Shown: positions 8,177 through 13,070 of the stretch, piece after piece | How positions within the stretch are numbered: the first letter of the stretch is position 1 | Layout of the letters: each line of letters starts with the position of its first letter | DNA from: JBFFSQ01 sp041572275 | GTDB taxonomy: Bacteria > Pseudomonadota > Gammaproteobacteria > SZUA-229 | Reading direction: 5' to 3' | Length of the DNA: 13,070 nt | Assembly (NCBI GenBank): GCA_041572275.1 | Contig: JBFFSQ010000073.1 | Coordinates: forward strand, 1 to 13,070 | Notes under the pieces: model-generated | What the model saw: the letters and a program-made list of their open reading frames with translations, nothing else | Told to the model about the DNA's origin: nothing | Databases searched by the model: none | Translations under genes and position numbers: made by a program

Positions 8177-9196
8177 GTGCTTAACATTGATGGTTCACAG
8201 GGCGAAGGTGGAGGGCAGATATTGCGCACGGCGCTGGCCTTGTCGATGTGCCTGGGAAGACCGTTTCGTATTCATAGTATTCGCGCAAATCGTCGACGAC
8301 CTGGATTGCAGTATCAGCACCTGGCTGCGGTTAAAGCGGCTGCCATTATTTCACAGGCAAATGTTGAGGGTGCTGCTAAAGACTCACAGACGCTGATTTT
8401 CAAACCTGGGCCCATTACTGCCGGTAATTTTCAGTTTGATATTGGCACTGCTGGTAGTACCAGCCTGGTACTACAAACAATCCTGCCAGCATTAATACTG
8501 GCATCTGCATCCTCCTCCGTGGTACTGGAAGGTGGCACCCATAACCCAATGGCACCGACTTTTGAATTTCTAAATTATGCTTTTTTACCGCTGGTTAACC
8601 AGATGGGAGCAAATGTTGACGCATCACTCCATCGACGTGGTTTTACACCACAAGGTGGCGGACTATTGCATGTCAGTATCAAGCCAACAACCCAGTTACA
8701 ATCCTTCGATCTAAGACAGCGTGGTAATATTATTCAGCGCCGTGCAGAAGTGATTCTGGCGAACTTACCATCACATATTGCACAACGTGAACTTGACGTT
8801 ATTCGTCATCGCCTGTCACTTACCAATGAGTGTCTATACTCTATTATTGATAACAATACCCAGGATGTGGGCAATGTGGTTTCGATTATTATTGAAAGTG
8901 AAAATGTGACTGAATGCTTTACAGCCTTTGGTAAAAAAGGCTTACCGGCAGAGCGTGTGGCCGAACAAGTTGTGACCATGGCACAAACCTACTTGAATGT
9001 AGATGTACCAATAGGCGTTCATCTAGCGGACCAGTTGTTGTTGCTAATAGCTCTAGCTGGTGACAGTCGCTTTATCACCATGCAACCCAGTTTACACACA
9101 CGTACCAATTTGGCAGTGATAGAAACGTTTATGGGGAGTGTGATGACAATTCAGCAAATTGATGATAATCGTTGGGAGATCTATAGTAAGGGATGA
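8177..9196 (+). CDS. rtcA: RNA 3'-terminal phosphate cyclase
   Basis: RtcA converts RNA 3'-phosphate ends to 2',3'-cyclic phosphates through a covalent His-AMP intermediate, using ATP. The protein is 339 residues, close to E. coli RtcA. It begins with the family signature I-D-G-S-Q-G-E-G-G-G-Q-I-L-R (4-17) and has R-A-N-R-R-R-P-G-L (36-44). G-T-A-G-S-T-S-L-V-L-Q-T and E-G-G-T-H-N lie in the middle, V-H-L-A-D-Q-L-L-L towards the end. The adenylated histidine is H307 in S-L-H-T-R-T-N. Start: the frame extends up to a TTG at 8132, but GTG 8177 has a strong SD, AAGAGGTG (8161-8168), and gives the family N-terminus. No rtcB or sigma54 activator rtcR is adjacent, unlike the E. coli rtcBA arrangement, and I see no sigma54 promoter upstream. 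Possibly read from hrpB. Confidence 0.94.
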   Translation: MLNIDGSQGEGGGQILRTALALSMCLGRPFRIHSIRANRRRPGLQYQHLAAVKAAAIISQANVEGAAKDSQTLIFKPGPITAGNFQFDIGTAGSTSLVLQTILPALILASASSSVVLEGGTHNPMAPTFEFLNYAFLPLVNQMGANVDASLHRRGFTPQGGGLLHVSIKPTTQLQSFDLRQRGNIIQRRAEVILANLPSHIAQRELDVIRHRLSLTNECLYSIIDNNTQDVGNVVSIIIESENVTECFTAFGKKGLPAERVAEQVVTMAQTYLNVDVPIGVHLADQLLLLIALAGDSRFITMQPSLHTRTNLAVIETFMGSVMTIQQIDDNRWEIYSKG

Positions 9197-9296
9197 ACCT
9201 GTAACTTTGCTTGCTCATAATCTGCTGTGTATTGTTAATAGAAATTATTCTGTTGCTGGTCTAATTCATAGTTAATAGCGAATATCAGGAGTGCTT

Positions 9297-10115
9297 ATGC
9301 ATGATGAAGCCTGTGTATGTTTTTTGCAGTGGGCACTGCCGCAACTGCATATGCGCTGGCCTGGTTTTCGTAAGGTTTATGGTCAGGTATGTAAACGTAT
9401 TCGGCGACGCATACTTGAGCTCGATCTAAATGATGTTGTCGATTATCGCTATTATCTACAACAGCATGCAGAAGAGTGGACGGTGCTGGATGCTCTCGTA
9501 CGTGTTACGATCAGCCGTTTTTATCGTGACAAGATGATGTTTGTATTTCTACAGCAGCAGGTGTTACCTGATTTGTGCCAGCAGGCTATTGATGCAGGTC
9601 ATAATAGTTTAAATATCTGGAGTGTAGGGTGCGGTTCAGGCGAGGAGCCCTATACCCTGGCCATTATCTGGCAGTTACATTTACAGCAGCGTTTTCCTGA
9701 TTTGAATCTACATATAGTGGCAACGGATGTGGATGCTGCTCTGTGCCAACGTGCAGAGGATGCCAGCTATAGCTACGGCAGTATCAAAAACCTGCCTTCA
9801 ACCTGGCGAGAACAGGTATTTGTCCAGGTGGATGAGCAGTACTTGCTTAAGCCCGAATATCGACAAAATTGTGTATTCAGGGTTGAGGATGTTCGTAAAG
9901 TTGTACCAACAGATCGCTTCCAGCTTGTTTTGTGCCGAAATCTGGTGTTTACCTATTTTGATGAGATACAACAGGGTAATATTCTTGAGCGTATGAAAAC
10001 AGTTATCAATAAGGATGGGGCTCTGGTGATTGGAATACACGAGTCTTTACCTGCCAGAATAAAAGGCTTTTCAACGTGGCACGAAAAATTACGTGTGTTT
10101 CGTAAAATCGAATAA
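9297..10115 (+). CDS. CheR-type SAM-dependent protein methyltransferase (orphan)
   Basis: A 272-residue protein with the two-domain CheR layout. A helical N-terminal domain (about 1-85) ends in T-I-S-R-F-Y-R-D (71-78), the counterpart of the CheR T-x-F-F-R-x motif. A Rossmann methyltransferase domain follows: S-V-G-C-G-S-G-E-E-P-Y-T-L (109-121, SAM-binding), A-T-D-V-D (acidic ribose contact at about 144) and L-C-R-N-L-V-F-T-Y-F-D (212-222). CheR enzymes methylate glutamates of chemoreceptors. No cheB, cheA, cheW or receptor gene is in the window, so a chemotaxis role is not shown and another protein substrate is possible. Start: ATG 9297 with AGGAG at 9287-9291; the in-frame GTG 9291 overlaps that SD. 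No TPR or receptor-binding extension is seen. Confidence 0.85.
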   Translation: MHDEACVCFLQWALPQLHMRWPGFRKVYGQVCKRIRRRILELDLNDVVDYRYYLQQHAEEWTVLDALVRVTISRFYRDKMMFVFLQQQVLPDLCQQAIDAGHNSLNIWSVGCGSGEEPYTLAIIWQLHLQQRFPDLNLHIVATDVDAALCQRAEDASYSYGSIKNLPSTWREQVFVQVDEQYLLKPEYRQNCVFRVEDVRKVVPTDRFQLVLCRNLVFTYFDEIQQGNILERMKTVINKDGALVIGIHESLPARIKGFSTWHEKLRVFRKIE

Positions 10116-10140
10116 TATCAATGGATTACCCAATTTATGT

Positions 10141-10156
10141 CCCGCATATATGTGGG
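10141..10156. terminator. Candidate hairpin between the cheR-like and outer-membrane genes
   Basis: CCCGCA (10141-10146), loop TATA, TGTGGG (10151-10156) form a 6-bp stem with one G-U pair. A T-rich stretch follows on the plus strand. It lies in the 54-base gap between two convergent genes (stops at 10115 and 10170), the usual place for a shared terminator. The stem is short. Confidence 0.35.
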
Positions 10157-10169
10157 TAGGTTTGATTAT

Positions 10170-10802
10170 TTAGAAGCGAAAAATAAGTCCAGCATTGGCT
10201 TCGAACTGGGTAAATAGATCACCGCTGAACCGAACGCTGCAAGTACCATTGCGGCAAAAAATAGCAGTATTACTATTGACCGTGGTTGCATATGCTCGAA
10301 ATCCCAGGTGAATGCCCAGGTGATTATTCAGGCGGTGTTTAATACCACCGGTTAAACTAAATGATAATTTAGATTCTGATGAAAAACCGGAGAGGCCGGG
10401 TGAAAAGTGCGTGATGCCAATACCCGCACCAAAAAATGTCTGGGCACGTGAATTCATTGGCTCGAGCAGGATGCCACCCATATGCAAATATTCGATATCT
10501 ATATCAAATAAAATCGAGCTGGGCACTGTGGCGCCAGAGCGTAATTGACTCGACTGCTTACTGTATACAAACTCATAGGCTTTGCCAGGTTCATCATCGA
10601 TATTAATAATAAGCCCATAACTGGAGGTATCATCGACATCAACCCTGGCGCTTGTTGCAATATCTTCAAACTCGCCACTTGAACGAAAACCAGTAAAAGG
10701 GATTACCTCGACTTCGGCCCAGGCAAGTGGGCTAGACAGCAGGCTCATTAATGTGAGTAGCTTGAAAATACGGAATACTAAATGGATATTGGAGTCTGGC
10801 AT
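10170..10802 (-). CDS. Outer-membrane beta-barrel protein (hypothetical)
   Basis: A 210-residue probable outer-membrane protein. Residues 1-29 form a Sec signal peptide with a longer than usual n-region and likely cleavage after A-W-A. The mature part alternates polar and hydrophobic residues in short strands (for example A-G-I-G-I and L-G-I-H-L-G-F-R-A) separated by turns. It ends in aromatic F-R-F, the C-terminal signal used by the barrel-assembly machinery. The size suits a small barrel of about eight strands, similar in plan to OmpX/OmpW-type or 'porin family' proteins. No specific family is certain. Two close cysteines (C183, C188) in a probable external loop could pair. The start has GGGAGAG just upstream and a candidate promoter. 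Ligand or function unknown. Confidence 0.75.
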   Translation of the reverse strand: MPDSNIHLVFRIFKLLTLMSLLSSPLAWAEVEVIPFTGFRSSGEFEDIATSARVDVDDTSSYGLIINIDDEPGKAYEFVYSKQSSQLRSGATVPSSILFDIDIEYLHMGGILLEPMNSRAQTFFGAGIGITHFSPGLSGFSSESKLSFSLTGGIKHRLNNHLGIHLGFRAYATTVNSNTAIFCRNGTCSVRFSGDLFTQFEANAGLIFRF

Positions 10803-10825
10803 ATCCGGCTCTCCCTTATTTATCT

Positions 10826-10854
10826 ATCATAAGGATCATTTAGTGCTGCAGCAA
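10826..10854 (-). promoter_or_regulatory. Candidate sigma70 promoter of the outer-membrane protein gene
   Basis: On the minus strand TTGCTG (10854-10849) and TATGAT (10831-10826, five of six matches) are separated by exactly 17 bases, about 24 bases before the gene start. The -35 box is weak, the -10 box good. Confidence 0.4.
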
Positions 10855-10943
10855 CTTAAATTAACCAGGATTAAGTTAAGCGCGAAATAAAAACTGTGGT
10901 CTGAGCGTGGTTTATTTTAATATAAGTTATACGATCGCTTGTC

Positions 10944-10971
10944 TTCTCAACAAGAAAACAAGAGGTATACT
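10944..10971 (+). promoter_or_regulatory. Candidate sigma70 promoter of the YtoQ-family gene
   Basis: TTCTCA (10944-10949, four of six matches) and TATACT (10966-10971, five of six) are 16 bases apart, 40 bases before ATG 11012. Its position inside the longest possible reading frame supports the downstream start for the gene. Confidence 0.4.
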
Positions 10972-11011
10972 TTTCTATCTTAATAGTTCATGTTTTTTAG
11001 GAGTTATGGTA

Positions 11012-11452
11012 ATGAATTGGACAGTGTATTTATCGGGTGAAATACATACGGACTGGCGGCAGCAAATTATGCAAGGTGCAGCTGATAACAATTTACCGGT
11101 GATCTTTACATCAGCGGTGACTAATCATGAGGCCAGTGATGCGGCGGGTGATGTGCTGGGTGTAGAGAATGATGGTTTCTGGCGTGACCATAAGTCAGCA
11201 AAAGTAAATGCAATACGTACTAAATCCTTGATTGAGAAGTGTGATATTGCCATTGTGCGTTTTGGCGATAAATATAAACAGTGGAATGCCGCGTTCGATG
11301 CAGGTATGTGTGCAGCTTTTGGCAAGCCCTATATCACCTTACATGATGAAGAAATTATTCATCCACTTAAAGAAGTTGATGGCTCGGCCATGGCATGGGC
11401 ACAAACGCCGCAGCAGGTAGTCGAAATTTTGAAGTATGTGACCAGTGCTTAA
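11012..11452 (+). CDS. YtoQ family protein
   Basis: A 146-residue cytoplasmic protein of the YtoQ family, named after a Bacillus subtilis protein of similar length and unknown function. The family N-terminus N-W-T-V-Y-L-S-G-E-I-H-T-D-W (2-15) is intact. The core K-C-D-I-A-I-V-R-F-G-D-K-Y-K-Q-W-N-A-A-F-D-A-G (76-98) and G-K-P-Y-I-T-L-H resemble the nucleoside 2-deoxyribosyltransferase-like fold, with an acidic residue in the N-A-A-F-D-A-G helix. Catalysis is not established. Start: the frame opens upstream at GTG 10907, but AGGAG at 10999-11003 is eight bases from ATG 11012 and only two from ATG 11006. With the family N-terminus this fixes 11012. No signal peptide or membrane helix. Confidence 0.88.
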   Translation: MNWTVYLSGEIHTDWRQQIMQGAADNNLPVIFTSAVTNHEASDAAGDVLGVENDGFWRDHKSAKVNAIRTKSLIEKCDIAIVRFGDKYKQWNAAFDAGMCAAFGKPYITLHDEEIIHPLKEVDGSAMAWAQTPQQVVEILKYVTSA

Positions 11453-11562
11453 TTATGAAATAATAAATCAATAGGGTTAGACTTGATTATAGAGACCTTT
11501 TAGATTGCAGGCAGTCATTTCCTGAACTTGCTCCCAGGTCTGGTGAGCTAGAGAGTGTGCTC

Positions 11563-12219
11563 ATGAGGTTGCTTACATTTTTACTGCTAGTCTGTTTTAT
11601 GCCCGGAGGCGTTATGGCGCAGTCGAGTGAAATGTTTGAATTACCGAGTCCTTCACTCAAGAGTGACAGTTCTCTTGAGCAGTTACTTGCTCAACGCCGT
11701 TCTATACGAGATTACTCAGATACGGCATTGTCGATTGCCGAAGTCGGCCAGTTATTATGGGCAGCACAAGGTATAACCCATGCCCGAGGTTTACGCACCG
11801 CACCTTCGGCAGGTGCTCTGTACCCATTAGAACTTTATCTTGTGACCGCTCGTGTTACTGGCCTGGCGCGGAGCGTCTATCACTATCAACCCAGACATCA
11901 TAGGCTCGAAAAGACCAGTGATGATGTACTGGATGAGCTGTCACGTTCAGCATTGTCACAGAGTTGTGTCAAAGAGGCAGCAGCTGTCATTGTTTTAGCT
12001 GCTGTATATGAGCGAACAATGAAGAAGTATGGAAAAAGAGGGAGACGCTATGTACATATGGAGGTGGGCCATGCTGCACAGAATATCTTTTTACAGTCAA
12101 CGGCCCTGGGTTTGGCAACAGTTACTGTCGGTGCATTTGATGATGTTTCTGTAGCCAGGGCGTTGCATCTTCCTGATGATGTACAGCCCTTACTGCTGAT
12201 GCCTATAGGGAAAAAATAA
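11563..12219 (+). CDS. SagB-type nitroreductase-family protein with signal peptide
   Basis: A 218-residue nitroreductase-fold FMN oxidoreductase of the SagB/ThcOx-like group. Residues 1-19 look like a Sec signal peptide ending in V-M-A, without twin arginine or lipobox. The catalytic domain has R-R-S-I-R-D-Y (45-51, FMN phosphate contact), L-L-W-A-A-Q-G-I-T, P-S-A-G-A-L-Y-P-L-E-L-Y (81-92, typical of SagB-type proteins), G-H-A-A-Q-N-I-F-L-Q (169-178), and terminal M-P-I-G-K. SagB-type enzymes include azoline dehydrogenases of peptide natural-product pathways, but no cyclodehydratase or precursor gene is here, so the substrate is unknown. Export of an FMN enzyme is unusual. Start: ATG 11563 with GAGAG at 11551-11555 is preferred to GTG 11557. 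Confidence 0.85.
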   Translation: MRLLTFLLLVCFMPGGVMAQSSEMFELPSPSLKSDSSLEQLLAQRRSIRDYSDTALSIAEVGQLLWAAQGITHARGLRTAPSAGALYPLELYLVTARVTGLARSVYHYQPRHHRLEKTSDDVLDELSRSALSQSCVKEAAAVIVLAAVYERTMKKYGKRGRRYVHMEVGHAAQNIFLQSTALGLATVTVGAFDDVSVARALHLPDDVQPLLLMPIGKK

Positions 12220-12320
12220 TGACCATCATGATATTTTATAAGCGGCCGATAAATACTGGCCAGATCAAAAATCTATAAGGCCATGTATCTTCACTTTCTT
12301 TTTGTTTAAGGAGTAAGGCC

Positions 12321-12602
12321 ATGTCTATATCAACTCTCGATCTTGCTAAAGCGCGTGAGACTGCCAACACCATATTGGAAGAGTTGCAGCTGGATGCTTT
12401 TATATACGAAGTCGAGCCCCGGGATGATGTCTGGGAACTCACTATTGAGTGCGCCTGCGATATCGATGGTGTTTGGGAAACGATTAAACTCAAGGTTCCC
12501 AAGAGCCTATTGTTGGATAGCTTTGATAATGAAAAGGCAAAGCATGATCTTTTTGTGTACTGGAAAAAGATGCTTGCTGACTGCAAATTACGAAAAGCGT
12601 AA
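12321..12602 (+). CDS. Hypothetical acidic protein (93 aa)
   Basis: I do not recognise this family. A strong SD (AAGGAG, 12308-12313) precedes the ATG by seven bases. The protein is soluble and acidic. A likely N-terminal helix (about 5-24) leads into alternating strands (F-I-Y-E-V-E-P, W-E-L-T-I-E-C-A-C-D, E-T-I-K-L-K-V-P), then a C-terminal helix (about 70-90) with F-V-Y-W-K-K-M-L. There is no signal peptide, membrane helix or metal motif; three cysteines occur (two as C-A-C). A 94-residue frame at 12343-12627 overlaps it but lacks an SD and looks like a shadow. A hairpin overlaps the stop codon. Confidence 0.8.
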   Translation: MSISTLDLAKARETANTILEELQLDAFIYEVEPRDDVWELTIECACDIDGVWETIKLKVPKSLLLDSFDNEKAKHDLFVYWKKMLADCKLRKA

Positions 12603-12605
12603 TTT
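12585..12605 (+). terminator. Hairpin overlapping the stop codon of the 93-aa protein gene
   Basis: AAATTACG (12585-12592), loop AAAAG, CGTAATTT (12598-12605) form a perfect 8-bp stem that contains the TAA stop. A short T-rich tract (T, then ATAG and later ATTTTT) follows. This fits a weak intrinsic terminator, but the stem is AT-rich. Confidence 0.35.
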
Positions 12606-12702
12606 TATAGCTGCAATTTTTCTGTGAGGTATATGTATAGCGCTTGCCATATAACCATTTAGATGTAAGGGTAGAAGTACATATCCAGAAAACAGGGTTT
12701 CT

Positions 12703-12718
12703 AGTATTAAGAAATACT
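12703..12718. repeat. Small inverted repeat upstream of the last gene
   Basis: AGTATT (12703-12708), loop AAGA, AATACT (12713-12718) form a perfect 6-bp inverted repeat in the 208-base gap before the right-edge gene. It may be a regulatory palindrome or chance in AT-rich DNA. The rest of the gap shows nothing clear beyond the downstream SD. Confidence 0.25.
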
Positions 12719-12810
12719 GTTCTTGGCTGATATTTGTTTTTATGATCAAAATCAACAAATGTGAACCAGCCATTGATTATGTTTGTAAGATAACAGTGGA
12801 GAGAAAGATT

Positions 12811-13070
12811 ATGACTCTGACGACTGATATTTACGAAAACACGTCTGAAGACTTGTCAGATATTATTCAAAAAGTCCTTAATGATGAAGAAATTGCACAG
12901 CCTGCCACACTCGCCAGTGTGCGTGAGGAAGTGTTAAAGGATATTAAAACCATTACCATACCACTTAACAGTTTTTCTGATGAACGCTTGCAGGAACTGC
13001 GCAATGAAATCGATGCCTTGATCGATGAATTTGGTGATGATGCCTTAGCCATCCGTTTTTTTAAACCACG
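12811..13070 (+). CDS. Hypothetical acidic protein, N-terminal part (3' partial)
   Basis: An open frame starts at ATG 12811 with SD GGAGAG (12798-12803, seven-base spacing) and runs off the right edge after 86 codons without a stop. I do not recognise the family. The visible part is strongly acidic and mostly helical. A first helix covers about residues 13-26 (L-S-D-I-I-Q-K-V-L-N-D-E-E), a second about 35-50. A short strand I-T-I-P-L follows, then a helix with D-E-R-L-Q-E-L-R-N-E-I-D-A-L-I-D-E-F-G-D. There is no signal peptide or membrane segment. Function unknown. It follows the 93-aa acidic protein gene on the same strand. Confidence 0.7.
   Translation, partial: MTLTTDIYENTSEDLSDIIQKVLNDEEIAQPATLASVREEVLKDIKTITIPLNSFSDERLQELRNEIDALIDEFGDDALAIRFFKP

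Noticed and set aside
10907..11011. N-terminal extension of the YtoQ-family protein starting at GTG 10907
   Set aside because: A candidate promoter and the SD lie inside this stretch, and the family N-terminus begins at 11012.
12236..12586. Minus-strand 116-residue frame across the 93-aa gene
   Set aside because: It is antisense to a frame with a strong SD and has a low-complexity Ser-rich translation typical of a shadow.
12343..12627. Plus-strand 94-residue frame overlapping the 93-aa gene
   Set aside because: It has no SD and an unnatural composition; the overlapping frame at 12321 has AAGGAG at ideal spacing.
12588..12773. Minus-strand 61-residue frame in the gap before the last gene
   Set aside because: It has no SD or recognisable domain, and it runs back into the 3' end of the 93-aa gene and its hairpin.

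Overview
The window looks like chromosomal DNA of a gammaproteobacterium of moderate GC content. The evidence is an HrpB-type helicase with its typical C-terminal block, a DUF4124 envelope protein, an outer-membrane barrel protein ending in phenylalanine, and Sec signal peptides. No genus can be assigned from the sequence alone. There are no insertion sequences, phage genes, CRISPR arrays, rRNAs or convincing tRNAs. Genes stand singly or in loose co-directional groups rather than in a tight operon.

Left part (1-4910): the C-terminal end of a GyrI-like effector-binding protein enters from the left edge. It is followed by a membrane-bound GGDEF diguanylate cyclase with an intact GGEEF active site and I-site. 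A full-length glycogen/maltodextrin phosphorylase (glgP) comes next, without other glg genes nearby. Its 3' side carries a perfect 11-bp hairpin that faces a convergent secreted DUF4124 protein.

Middle part (4912-9196): a 55-residue two-helix membrane protein (minus strand, with a candidate promoter) lies between the DUF4124 gene and hrpB. hrpB (putative ATP-dependent RNA helicase) is followed on the same strand, after about 140 bases, by rtcA (RNA 3'-terminal phosphate cyclase). No rtcB ligase or rtcR regulator is present in the window.

Right part (9197-13070): an orphan CheR-type SAM methyltransferase runs toward a convergent outer-membrane beta-barrel protein. Then come a YtoQ-family protein, a SagB-type nitroreductase with an N-terminal signal peptide, an unrecognised 93-residue acidic protein, and the 5' end of a second unrecognised acidic protein that runs off the right edge.

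Most genes are recognisable families. I see no multi-gene defence or mobile system. The points worth a second look are the hrpB-rtcA neighbourhood, the small membrane protein, the exported nitroreductase, the orphan CheR, and the two unknown acidic proteins at the right edge. Several genes start downstream of the longest possible reading frame; Shine-Dalgarno (SD) positions were used to choose the starts.
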